DNA from: Ilyomonas sp963847085
Lineage (GTDB): Bacteria; Bacteroidota; Bacteroidia; Chitinophagales; Chitinophagaceae
Direction of reading: 5' to 3'
Length of the DNA: 64,000 nucleotides
Assembly (NCBI GenBank): GCA_963847085.1
Contig: CAWJYO010000007.1
Coordinates: 124,001-188,000, forward strand
The position numbers and the translations under genes are program-made. Numbering within the stretch: position 1 is the first letter of the stretch; each line of letters starts with the position of its first letter. The notes below the pieces were generated by a model, which did no database searches, had not been told where the DNA came from, and worked only from the letters and a program-made list of their open reading frames with translations. Positions 55,502 to 64,000 of the stretch are shown here, piece by piece.

Positions 55502-55960
55502 ATGCCCAATACGTACACACAACTATATTTCCATGTTGTTTTTGCCGTAAAAGCACGACAACATCTAATTGCGGCTCACTGGAAAGAAGAATTGTACAAA
55601 TACATTACCGGAATCGTTACGAATAAAAACCAAAAGCTCCTCGCCATCAATGGAATGCCTGACCATATTCATTTGCTTATTGGGATGAAACCTGATGCCA
55701 CGCTTTCCGATTTAATACGCGATGTAAAAGCCAATTCGTCCAGGTTCATAAACGAAAAGAAATGGGTAGCAGGAAAATTTGAATGGCAAACCGGTTTTGG
55801 CGCCTTTACGTTGGGGCATTCACAATTGGATATCATCATCAATTACATTAAACTTCAGGAAGAACACCACAAAACAAAATCTTTCAGAGAAGAATATATA
55901 GCCTTGCTGAAGCGATATGAAATTGATTTTGAAACAGACTATATTTTTGAACAAATTTAA
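55502..55960 (+). CDS. REP-associated tyrosine transposase (IS200-like, RAYT)
   Basis: A 152-residue Y1 HUH transposase: YTQLYFHVVFAVKARQHLI at the N-terminus, the metal-binding HUH motif in MPDHIHLLIGM (residues 53-63), and WQTGFGAFTLGHSQLD with a downstream Tyr in INYIKLQEEHH. RAYT proteins cut and join at REP palindromes without carrying inverted ends. The palindromes on both sides (55193-55490 and 55965-55977) are its expected substrate. It sits between hsdS and hsdM and interrupts their usual adjacency. Confidence 0.88.
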   Translation: MPNTYTQLYFHVVFAVKARQHLIAAHWKEELYKYITGIVTNKNQKLLAINGMPDHIHLLIGMKPDATLSDLIRDVKANSSRFINEKKWVAGKFEWQTGFGAFTLGHSQLDIIINYIKLQEEHHKTKSFREEYIALLKRYEIDFETDYIFEQI

Positions 55961-56124
55961 TATCGCTCCTACGGAGCTTATAGCAGTGAAAACAATCGCT
56001 ATAAACATATCGTAACGATAATGTTTAATAAAATTAAATGAGCAACAATTTCTCTAACCTATCTTCCATTGTTTTCAAACATTCAACTGTCAAAAGCAAG
56101 TAAGGCATTGTCTGAATAAAACTT

Positions 56125-57633
56125 ATGAATACAAATCATACAACCAACACTTCTTCTATCGTTTCCAAAGTCTGGGCCTTCTGCAATACGCTTCGCGATG
56201 ATGGTGTAGGGTATGGCGATTATTTAGAGCAACTGACTTACCTGTTGTTTTTAAAAATGGCAGATGAGTACAGCGGGCCGCCGCACTATCGCACAATGCC
56301 AATACCTGCATAAATACAACTGGCAAACGCTACTGAATAAAAGCGGTGATGAACTGGAAGTTCATTACAATAACTTGCTTGCGGGAACTGGGAAAAGAAA
56401 AAGGTATACTGGGCAGATATTTACCAAGAGCCAGAATAAGATAACCGACCCTGCCAAACTGTATAAACTGATTGCCCTTATCAATGCCGAGCAATGGGTG
56501 CTGATGGGTGTAAAAGACAAAGGTGATATTTACGAAGGCTTGCTGGAGAAGAATGCAGAAGATACCAAGAGCGGCGCCGGCCAGTACTTTACACCAAGTG
56601 CATTGATACGCGCCATGGTGGAATGTTTGCGTCCCGAGCCAATGAAAACCATTGCTGACCCGGCCTGCGGTACCGGTGGTTTCTTTTTAGCTGCTTATGA
56701 TTTTATCTCCGATACAGAGAACCATGACACTGGACAGGGAAGCAAAAGAAGTTTCTGAAATTACAACACTTTTTCGGCAATGAAATTGTTGCCGGTACGC
56801 GGCGGCTTGCATTGATGAATTTGTTCCTGCACAATATTGGTGATATCAGACAGTGAAGAACGTAATGATATCGCCCGACGATTCGTTGATTGCTGCGTCT
56901 GAAACACGGTACGATTATGTACTGGCCAATCCGCCCTTCGGCAAAAAAAGCAGCATGACTTTTACCAATGAAGAAGGCGAGCAGGAGAAAGAAGACCTGA
57001 CCTATAACCGACAGGACTTTTGGGTTACCACCAGCAACAAGCAACTGAACTTTGTGCAGCATATTAAAAGCATGCTGAAAACAACAGGCAAGGCTGCGGT
57101 GGTGTTACCGGATAATGTGTTGTTTGAAGGTGGCGCAGGCGAAACGGTGCGAAAGCGGCTGCTGGAAACCACAGACCTGCATACGATTCTTCGCCTGCCC
57201 ACAGGCATCTTTTATGCCAATGGAGTAAAAGCAAATGTGTTGTTCTTTGATGGCAAACCGAGCAGCAAAGAAGCATGGACAAAAGAAGTGTGGGTGTATG
57301 ATTACCGCACGAACATTCACCATACGCTAAAGAAGAACCCGCTGCAGCTGGAAGACTTGAAAGACTTTATTACCTGTTACAATCCAACCAACCGGCATTA
57401 AAAGAACAGCAACTTATAGCGAAGCGACTCCCGAAGGCAGGTGGCGGATGTTTACTTATGATGAAATTGTTGCCCGGGATAAAACATCTTTGGACATTAC
57501 CTGGCTAAAAGATAAATCACTGGCAGATTTGGACAATCTTCCCGACCCTGATGAACTGGCATTGGAAATCGTGGAGAATTTAGAGAGTGCGCTGGGAAGC
57601 TTTCAGGAAGTGGTGCGGGTGCTGGGGAAATGA
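56125..57633 (+). CDS. hsdM: type I DNA methyltransferase, HsdM subunit, at least five frame breaks
   Basis: The N6-adenine methyltransferase of the type I system. In order: VWAFCNTLRDDGVGYGDYLE and LTYLLFLKMADE (HsdM N-terminal helices), DIYEGLLEKNAEDTKSGAGQYFTP, motif I DPACGTGGFFLAAYDF, motif IV ANPPFGKKS, VVLPDNVLFEGGAGE, and a C-terminal FTYDEIVARDKTSLDI. The expected length is about 500 residues. As written the frame changes near 56310, 56720, 56745, 56850 and 57400, each compatible with a single-base change; the net change is zero. Motifs are fully conserved, so the gene itself may be sound. Gene order R-S-M with two inserted elements is unusual. Confidence 0.82.
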
Positions 57634-58291
57634 GTCATTACAACTTGAACAAAGAAATAGCCAGCCGTCTTGTTTAACTTTCGAACAGGAAACTTTACTA
57701 CCAAACAATTTAATTATTTTTACGCTAAGAGTTTAAGCAAAATGAGCCTGGCTCTGAAATGTAAGATGGTAGTTCTTTCTTTATTCCGTACTTCCGCACA
57801 ACAGGTTTCCAACGGTTCTGTCAGTAACGGCAGGCGGGTAGAAAATAAGGCAAAACCAAACCTGGCTCCGTTCCACCCCGGTGCTTTTTGGAGATATAGA
57901 GTATCGTTCCTACAGCTGTTTTTTATTCATTCATTCTTTTACCTACCTGCCGTTCCGGACGGGACGAAGAAAGGATAATACCTTAGTGCTATTTCTACCA
58001 TCATTCCTGACGGAACGTTTGCATATTGGGCAAATACAATGTTTTTGTTCAGTTGTAAGTTGGTAATTGTTTCGCCAGTTCTTTCACAACTGCTTTGGTG
58101 CGCAAGCCAATGTTTGGATGGTTGTGAAGTGCCGCGATAAAGTAGATACGGATACGTTTAATTTTTTGGCAATTTCTTTACTGGCAGGCTTTTCATAAGC
58201 TGTTACGAAATTACTGATTTACGCAAACGATTGTTATTGGCTGTATCAAAATTTCAATCTACTTTTCCTCTTTTATGATATTGTTTCAGCC
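57634..58291. other. intergenic region with GTTCCGTCAGGAAC-type repeats
   Basis: About 650 bases. Near 57809-57843, 57946-57975 and 57990-58018 lie variants of a REP-like palindrome (core GTTCYGTCAGnAACGG followed by YAGGYGGGTAGA) in both orientations. A TTTGGTTTTGC-type word is at 57850-57860. I find no supported gene, although a stretch of about 100 codons near the left end is open. Confidence 0.5.
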
Positions 58292-59353
58292 ATGCACGGT
58301 ACAGATTTAAGAGAAGTTTGCAGTCATTTCGATGTAACCGATTTTCAATCGGGACAATCAGTAGGAACCGGATTGATCAACCACAGTTATAAAGTTCTTA
58401 CTACTGATGGCAATACTTATTTTTTGCAAAAAATAAATACCGCTGTTTTTACCAATCCTTCCGCATTACAAAACAATTATGTGCGGGTACAGCAGCATTT
58501 ATCGGGCGAAGGAAGTATGCAACTGCCAAAGCTGATACAGACAATTTCGGGTGAATTTTTTTACAACAACGGGGGTGAAGTATGGCGATGCTTTGAATTT
58601 TTGAAAAACACGTACAGCCCGCAAACCATCGAAACACCCGAAAAAGCTTATGAAGTAGCCAACTGCTTTGGATCGTTTAGTGCCGCGTTGCAAAGTTTGG
58701 ACGATCACCAGTTGGCAACCATTTTGCCCCATTTTCACAATTTGGCGCTCAGGTTTCAGCAGTTTGAAGGAACCTTGCAAACAGCATCCGAACAAAAAAA
58801 GAAAGAAGTAAAAAACCTGGTAGAAGAGATTGAAAAATATTCGTTTCTTGTTAAATGGTTTTCGGCTATTTACAAAGATAAAAAACACTTTCCTCTTCAT
58901 ATCCTGCATCACGATTGTAAGATAGCCAACATCCTGTTTGATAAAGATACCGATGCGATCCGTTGCCCCATAGATTTAGACACTACACAACCGGGACTTT
59001 TCTTTTCCGACATCGGCGATATGCTTCGCACTTCGGTTCCTAACCTGCAGGAAGACGATGCCAACATTGATGCGCTTGCTATACGGCCCCTTTTTTTTGA
59101 TGCTATCAACGAAGGTTATTTAGATGCGATGGCAAGTCTTTTAACCAGGGAAGAAAAGGAAAATTTACACTATGCCGGAATCGTATTGGTTTATATGCAG
59201 GCCCTTCGCTTTTTAACCGATTATCTCAATGGAAACGTGTATTACAAAACGTCGTATCCCGAACAAAACAAAGACAGAACTGCCAATCAGTTGCGGCTGC
59301 TTCATTTGCTTCATCAGTTTTTAGTTAATAACAAACGCAGCTTTGTTCGGTAA
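58292..59353 (+). CDS. APH-fold kinase, NahK-like (N-acetylhexosamine 1-kinase type)
   Basis: A 353-residue kinase of the aminoglycoside phosphotransferase superfamily. The N-terminal GTGLINHSYKV corresponds to the nucleotide loop, and LHHDCKIANILFDKDTDAIR followed by PIDLDTTQPGLFFSDIGDML matches the catalytic and Mg-binding motifs of bifidobacterial NahK (HNDxKxxN, DLDTxxPG, DxGD). NahK phosphorylates GlcNAc or GalNAc at C1 in a salvage pathway, which would fit the GH20 and deacetylase genes 10 kb away. The precise substrate is an inference. The gene is flanked on both sides by REP-like repeats. Confidence 0.75.
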   Translation: MHGTDLREVCSHFDVTDFQSGQSVGTGLINHSYKVLTTDGNTYFLQKINTAVFTNPSALQNNYVRVQQHLSGEGSMQLPKLIQTISGEFFYNNGGEVWRCFEFLKNTYSPQTIETPEKAYEVANCFGSFSAALQSLDDHQLATILPHFHNLALRFQQFEGTLQTASEQKKKEVKNLVEEIEKYSFLVKWFSAIYKDKKHFPLHILHHDCKIANILFDKDTDAIRCPIDLDTTQPGLFFSDIGDMLRTSVPNLQEDDANIDALAIRPLFFDAINEGYLDAMASLLTREEKENLHYAGIVLVYMQALRFLTDYLNGNVYYKTSYPEQNKDRTANQLRLLHLLHQFLVNNKRSFVR

Positions 59354-59445
59354 ATATTACAAGGCAGATTGATAGCTATCCATTTATGTGATAATCTACT
59401 ATTTTACGCTTAATAGCAGCAATGATTTTGATTGAAAAGATTGAT

Positions 59446-59567
59446 TCCGTCAGAACCATAGATGGGTACAATCAACAACGAGTTACATTGTGATTTTTCG
59501 TTCCGTCAGGAACGGTAGGTGGGTAGATTGTCAATGAGATGAATCCTCCGTTCCTGACGGAACGAAT
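59446..59567. repeat. REP-like palindromes after the kinase gene
   Basis: Three copies: TTCCGTCAGAACC near 59449, CGTTCCGTCAGGAACGGTAG near 59500 and the inverted CCGTTCCTGACGGAACG near 59549. They belong to the same family as those at 57.8-58.0 kb, so the kinase gene is bracketed by them. Confidence 0.65.
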
Positions 59568-59628
59568 TATCGTGCAAAAACAAACACATCGTTTCATTGT
59601 CATAAACATCATGATGCGTGCATGGGCT

Positions 59629-60939
59629 TCACCCGGCTTTCTTTAATAACTGCGATATAAAATCACCTAATTTTCTACCTTCTTCCTGTCCCCATTCTAC
59701 CGAATCGCGGAAATGAATGCCGCCGTAAATGCGCGATACCGCTGCTTCGTTGGCAGCCTGCCGGAACGATGTAAACTTTCGTGCAGGTAATTCAAATATC
59801 TCTTCCGAATCATCGGTAAAAGAAAACGGCTCACCCAGCAAAAACGTGAGCACTTCGGCAGCAGCGGTTGAAATTACGCTGTGCCCGCTAGTACATTCCG
59901 GAAAAGGCGGCGTTTGCAAAGCAGGTGCCCATTTCGGGTCAATGTATCGGTTGATGTATGTTTCGGGTCGTATTCGGTTGGAACGATATTTTTCATCCCA
60001 GCAACTGATAAACGCATCCATCAAAGTGGCAGCCAGATAGGTTTCTACGGCAACGGCGTCATCAAAAGAAAGCTTTGCTTTTTGGGCAGCAAGGCAGCCA
60101 ATGTTCATCCAGTGACCACCCGGACTTATTTTTTTAAAACCAATCATCATGTGGCCAGATGTTTCTATTGCAAATGGGTTGCAATCCCAAAAAGCAGCAA
60201 CAGTAAGCTCTTCTTTGGTAGGGTGAACGCCATAATTATAAACCTCTTTGGCAAGCGCATAAAAAGCACTGCTGCTGTCTTTACTAAAAGGAACGGGAAC
60301 CCTGGGAACAAACTGGTTACTCGAATCCATCATCATGGAACGAACCGTCTTCCAGTTGGGCTCTACCGCTTCAAAATAGCCCGGCGGTGTAGGATACCAA
60401 TACTGTTCACCTTTAAGCGGTGTGTATCTTCGTTTAGCACTCAACTGGTTGTAATGGTCGCTTTTTGAAAACGCAATTATTTGGGTAGTAACTTCCTTTG
60501 CAACAGCAACAGATTCGTTAATGGTTACCTGTGATACTTTAGCTTCTTTTAATTTTTTTATAAACTTCTGTTCATCTTCCTCAATCATAAAACCCGAAGG
60601 CAGCATCAGCTTTCCGATTTCTAAAATAGAATACAAGGCTGCAACCTGATAATCGTAATGAGACGTTGGATGGATGACGATAGGCTTATATTCTTTGATA
60701 AAAGTTTCGGCCGGTGGCAGTGTTGGGTTGTGTTGCGAAACAATGGCATAAGCACACAACATTGCATACGCATAGTAACGGCTGGCAGCAGGTGGGTTCA
60801 CCACATCGTGCATCATCACTTTGGTTTGTGAAAACAAAGCCGGTTGCAAAAACGAAACATAGCGCGGTGCTTCTTTTTGCGCTGATAAATAAGGGATAGA
60901 AAATACGGTAAAAACAAACAGGATAACCGCACGCTTCAT
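59629..60939 (-). CDS. vanadium haloperoxidase-like PAP2 protein, secreted
   Basis: A 436-residue protein with a signal peptide (1-20) and the vanadium-dependent haloperoxidase/PAP2 architecture. The oxyanion site residues are seen in KYRSNRIRPETY (about 325), PECTSGHSVIS (about 357) and SRIYGGIHFRDSVEWG (about 400). Proteins of this group are either bromo- or iodoperoxidases or phosphatases; the sequence alone does not decide. It ends the gene pair with the FG-GAP protein, whose stop lies 11 bases upstream, a pairing often seen in Bacteroidota. Confidence 0.85.
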   Translation of the reverse strand: MKRAVILFVFTVFSIPYLSAQKEAPRYVSFLQPALFSQTKVMMHDVVNPPAASRYYAYAMLCAYAIVSQHNPTLPPAETFIKEYKPIVIHPTSHYDYQVAALYSILEIGKLMLPSGFMIEEDEQKFIKKLKEAKVSQVTINESVAVAKEVTTQIIAFSKSDHYNQLSAKRRYTPLKGEQYWYPTPPGYFEAVEPNWKTVRSMMMDSSNQFVPRVPVPFSKDSSSAFYALAKEVYNYGVHPTKEELTVAAFWDCNPFAIETSGHMMIGFKKISPGGHWMNIGCLAAQKAKLSFDDAVAVETYLAATLMDAFISCWDEKYRSNRIRPETYINRYIDPKWAPALQTPPFPECTSGHSVISTAAAEVLTFLLGEPFSFTDDSEEIFELPARKFTSFRQAANEAAVSRIYGGIHFRDSVEWGQEEGRKLGDFISQLLKKAG

Positions 60940-60950
60940 GCTACAACAAT

Positions 60951-63900
60951 TTATGGTAATGAATAAAACTGTAATGGCTCGTTGTTGCTGCCAACCACCA
61001 GGTAATTTTTATGGCTGATGTTCAGTATGGTTGCACTTTTTACATCGCCCGAAACCGACAAGCCCGATGTTTTTTGTGGCACATAAGTAAAGTTGCCTGT
61101 ACCATCGCCCAACAACAAACATCCGTAATTCGCATCAATGCTGCCCAGCTTTAGCCGGTTGTCGGAATGGTTTCCTAATAAGAGCAAATCCATCTTTCCA
61201 TCCCCATTAAAATCTTTTGCAATGATGTTGGAAACCACCGAGAACTGAGCTTCGATAGGCAATGAATCAGGAACCATTTTTCCGTTCTGATTGAGGTAAC
61301 AAACCGACGCCGTTTGGGTAGCCGTTAGCTCTTTTGCTTTTTGTAAATCTTCATTCGTAAAAATAGTATGAATATTGGCATCGGCATAGGCTTGATAAGA
61401 AGAGAACTTTTTTCGCATCGAATACATCTGCTCATTCAGTTCATCACGACTTACAAACGGATAGCTCCTATTTTTGATGTAAAAACAAAAGAACGGATCT
61501 ATGGAACCGTTGTTGTCAAAATCGGCATAATACAATTCTGCTGGCTGTTTTTCAGAAGCTGCAATTTGTGTGTTCAAACCCAAGTTGCCCCCAATTATAT
61601 CGGGCTTTCCATCGCCGTTCACATCGGCAATTTTCAGGCAAAACCAAAAGCCATTTTGTGGCTGTGAAAAGTAGGTTTTGGTTTTATCAATAAATCCCGA
61701 AGATGTATTTTCAAAAATGGTAATAGGCATCATCTCACCACAAAGAACCAAATCGGGTTTGCCATCGCCGTTCATGTCTGCCCACTGCGCCGATGTAACC
61801 ATGCCAATGCTGTCAAACGGCGTATGTGTTACCGTGAATTTTCCTTTGCCATTATTCGTTAATAAATAAGAAATTGGCGCTGTTGGATATTTACCAGGAA
61901 TCACCCTTCCGCCGATAAACAAATCTATGTCGCCATCGCCATCATAATCGCAAGGCACCACGCACGATTTACTACTCGCACTAACATCAGGTAAGGCTGT
62001 TGTATCTTTTGTAAAAGCCCCTTTTCCGTCATTGATGTACAGCTCATCCTGAAGCGCAGGCGTAGTTGCTTCAAACAAAGAGTAACCACCCTTTGCAATG
62101 TACAGATCAGGAAAGCCATCGCCATTGGCATCGAAGAATACAGCCGCTGAAACTGCCGATGTGCTTTCATCACCAATTACACTGTTGCTGGTGGTAAATC
62201 CGCCGTTTGCCTGCTGCAAATAAACAGCGGCTTCTTTTTCTTTATCGCCACTGATAAAAATGTCTTCCCTGCCATCGCCGTTTACATCTGCTTTTGCTAT
62301 CACAGGTCCGGTTTTAGAATACATGAACATCATCAGCAACTGGCGTTTAAAATCGTTTTCGGTATAATCCTGATGCGTGTAAGGAATGATGGCCGGTGCT
62401 TTTGTAAACAGAGAGGCCGTTTTTGCCGGAAAAATGGGAGGGATTGTTCCCGAAGGTTCAACGGTAAGCTTTTGATTAACGGCAACATTAGTCAGCGTTT
62501 TTGTTGAGCCATCCGGGAAAATCACTTTTACTGAATCTGCCATTTTGTTTTTGCCCAAACCAAAATTCAACACGGTTGACATGCACGAAAGATAGCCGCG
62601 GCTCGGATTTACCTCTTGGTATTGCATTTTTCCATTTGCATACACATATACTTTGCTGCCAATGCCTCGTGTGTTTTGTTTTGTTCCTTTTACTTCAATG
62701 CTGATGTAAGAATTATTATTGGTTTCGCGGCTTTTGTTTTGGTAAATAAACGCTTCCTGGTTGATATTGTTTATTACCAAATCCAAATCGCCATCGTTAT
62801 CCAGATCAACATAAACTGCACCGTTTGAGAGGGCCGCTTTATCAAGTCCCCAGTTAGTTTGCTCATTAGTAAAAGTTAGGTTCCCGTTGTTTTTAAACAA
62901 GCAATTGTGAAACGTTGTAGCAGGCATGGCTTTTATCAGATCCATCAGCAAGGCCGGTTCTTTATCCATTGCTTTTTTTATCTTATAATCGCCCCAGTAG
63001 CGCATGAAATCTTTGTTGGTATAATCGCGCAAATAGCCGCTGGTGATGAATAAATCTTTATATCCATCATTATCAAAATCGGCAAACAGCGGGCTCCAGC
63101 TCCAGTCGGTATTGGATATGCCAGCTAATTGTCCTATCTCGCTAAACGTGCCGTTGCCATTGTTCAATTGCAGCATGTTGCGCATGTACTGTTTGCCTAA
63201 ATCCTGTTGCTGCATGAGGGCAAAGCTTTCATAGTTTTCCTGAAGTTGTAATGATTTTTGACGATGATTATCCGGCGGTAGCATGTCGAGTGTTACCACA
63301 TCAGGCAAAGCATCGTTGTTAAAATCGGCAATGTCAACGCCCATCGAAAACTGCGAAATATGACGAAAGCATTGTTTGGTAATATCTTCAAACGTGCCGT
63401 TCCCTTTGTTTAAATAACAATAATCCGGTTCGTTATAATCGTTGGTTACATAAATGTCTGGTAAACCATCTTTATTGATGTCGGCAATGGCAATGCCCAA
63501 ACCAAACGTAAGCGGGAACTGATGAATGCCTGCTTCTTTTGAAACATCGGTAAAATGACCGCCATCATTGCGATACAATTTGCTTCCCGCATAAGGGTCA
63601 ACTTCGTTGCGAAACTTGGCCAGTTCCATGTTGTCAATCTTTTTTACGTTGTGATTGAGCAGGAACATATCTAAATCGCCATCGCCATCATAATCAAAAA
63701 AAGCAGCTTGTGTACTGTAGCCCGGATCATCCAAACCATATTGTTTAGCTTCATCTTCAAATCTTAAATTTCCCTTGTTGATGAACAGTTGATTGCGTCG
63801 CATATCATCGGGCAGCTTGCCTGAATAACAAATGTAAATATCCAGTAAGCCGTCACCGTTTACATCGGCCATTGTAACGCCGGTTTTCCAGCCGCCTTTT

Positions 63901-64000
63901 CGTCCTTCTAGGCCAGCTTCTTTGGTAATGTCTTTAAACTTCATTCCACCCAAATTCAAATACACTTTGATGGGTTTCTGATTGGCAGTAAAAACAAGGT
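60951..64000 (-). CDS. FG-GAP/VCBS repeat protein with ASPIC/UnbV domain, 5' end outside
   Basis: More than 1010 residues are visible; the open frame continues past the right edge. It consists of many calcium-binding propeller repeats of the DxNxDGxxD type (ADVNGDGLLDIYI, FFDYDGDGDLDMFL, AQWADMNGDGKPDLVL and others) with an ASPIC/UnbV domain in the middle (RGIGSKVYVYANGKMQYQE, VLNFGLGK, VIFPDGSTKTL). Such proteins are large extracellular or outer-membrane-associated adhesion or glycan-binding proteins in Bacteroidota. It precedes the haloperoxidase-like gene by 11 bases and is likely co-transcribed with it. Confidence 0.9.
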   Translation of the reverse strand, partial: LVFTANQKPIKVYLNLGGMKFKDITKEAGLEGRKGGWKTGVTMADVNGDGLLDIYICYSGKLPDDMRRNQLFINKGNLRFEDEAKQYGLDDPGYSTQAAFFDYDGDGDLDMFLLNHNVKKIDNMELAKFRNEVDPYAGSKLYRNDGGHFTDVSKEAGIHQFPLTFGLGIAIADINKDGLPDIYVTNDYNEPDYCYLNKGNGTFEDITKQCFRHISQFSMGVDIADFNNDALPDVVTLDMLPPDNHRQKSLQLQENYESFALMQQQDLGKQYMRNMLQLNNGNGTFSEIGQLAGISNTDWSWSPLFADFDNDGYKDLFITSGYLRDYTNKDFMRYWGDYKIKKAMDKEPALLMDLIKAMPATTFHNCLFKNNGNLTFTNEQTNWGLDKAALSNGAVYVDLDNDGDLDLVINNINQEAFIYQNKSRETNNNSYISIEVKGTKQNTRGIGSKVYVYANGKMQYQEVNPSRGYLSCMSTVLNFGLGKNKMADSVKVIFPDGSTKTLTNVAVNQKLTVEPSGTIPPIFPAKTASLFTKAPAIIPYTHQDYTENDFKRQLLMMFMYSKTGPVIAKADVNGDGREDIFISGDKEKEAAVYLQQANGGFTTSNSVIGDESTSAVSAAVFFDANGDGFPDLYIAKGGYSLFEATTPALQDELYINDGKGAFTKDTTALPDVSASSKSCVVPCDYDGDGDIDLFIGGRVIPGKYPTAPISYLLTNNGKGKFTVTHTPFDSIGMVTSAQWADMNGDGKPDLVLCGEMMPITIFENTSSGFIDKTKTYFSQPQNGFWFCLKIADVNGDGKPDIIGGNLGLNTQIAASEKQPAELYYADFDNNGSIDPFFCFYIKNRSYPFVSRDELNEQMYSMRKKFSSYQAYADANIHTIFTNEDLQKAKELTATQTASVCYLNQNGKMVPDSLPIEAQFSVVSNIIAKDFNGDGKMDLLLLGNHSDNRLKLGSIDANYGCLLLGDGTGNFTYVPQKTSGLSVSGDVKSATILNISHKNYLVVGSNNEPLQFYSLP

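Noticed and set aside
57670..57978. Open frame of 102 codons after hsdM
   Set aside because: It runs through REP-like palindromes and has no domain, so coding is unlikely.
59881..60468. Open frame of 195 codons on the plus strand
   Set aside because: It is antisense to the haloperoxidase-like gene and has no family features.
1..64000. tRNA or rRNA genes
   Set aside because: I looked for cloverleaf-like or conserved rRNA stretches and saw none. A covariance-model search would be needed to exclude a tRNA firmly.

Overview
The window looks like a chromosomal segment of a Bacteroidota bacterium, most likely a Chitinophagales-type soil or freshwater glycan degrader. The evidence is promoter boxes of the TAnnTTTG type and the gene content: an outer-membrane beta-barrel receptor, FG-GAP/ASPIC protein, DUF4251, PepSY-like and GIN-type proteins, an SSS symporter, and the glycoside hydrolase families GH20, GH29, GH59 and GH172. 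No rRNA or tRNA gene was recognised.

Layout. 0-7 kb: the 5' end of bioB, an RsbQ-like hydrolase, an arginase-fold protein, a YdjC deacetylase, TspO and YdeI-like genes, and an operon of acyl-CoA dehydrogenase, shikimate kinase and DUF423. 7-10 kb: an orphan gene and a VapBC-type toxin-antitoxin pair beside ribBA, with a decayed second copy of the ribBA tail. 10-20 kb: a YncE-like propeller, PAP2 and PepSY-like genes, a GntR/ABC operon with an operator-like palindrome at its head, an RND pump and an acyltransferase. 20-23 kb: fusA. 23-26 kb: a debris zone with a toxin-antitoxin remnant, an IS5-family element, a TerC fragment and a SnoaL-like pseudogene. 26-33 kb: a TRIC-like channel, an M20 amidohydrolase, cardiolipin synthase and a beta-barrel receptor. 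33-49 kb: a glycan catabolism block (GH59 and GH29 divergent from an AraC regulator, a GH172-like protein, an SSS symporter divergent from myo-inositol oxygenase, a NodB-type deacetylase and GH20) containing one more toxin-antitoxin pair. 49-58 kb: a type I restriction locus in the order hsdR, GxxExxY element, hsdS (split by an IS982-like element), REP array with RAYT transposase, hsdM. 58-64 kb: a NahK-like kinase, a vanadium haloperoxidase-like protein and a large FG-GAP protein that leaves the window.

The most unusual region is the hsd locus. A gene of the GxxExxY family sits between two 95-bp inverted repeats, the whole unit is bracketed by a direct repeat made from the last codons of hsdR, and a palindrome of the same family is inserted in frame in the linker of hsdS. 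Across the window the 11-mer TTTGKTTTTGC is strongly over-represented, in genes and between them and in all three reading frames.

Many conserved genes carry single-base frame breaks, including the essential fusA. Most of these breaks are best read as sequence or assembly errors, so broken frames alone should not be taken as evidence of pseudogenes here. Loss by insertion (hsdS) or by multiple degenerate changes (SnoaL-like, TerC fragment) is a different matter.
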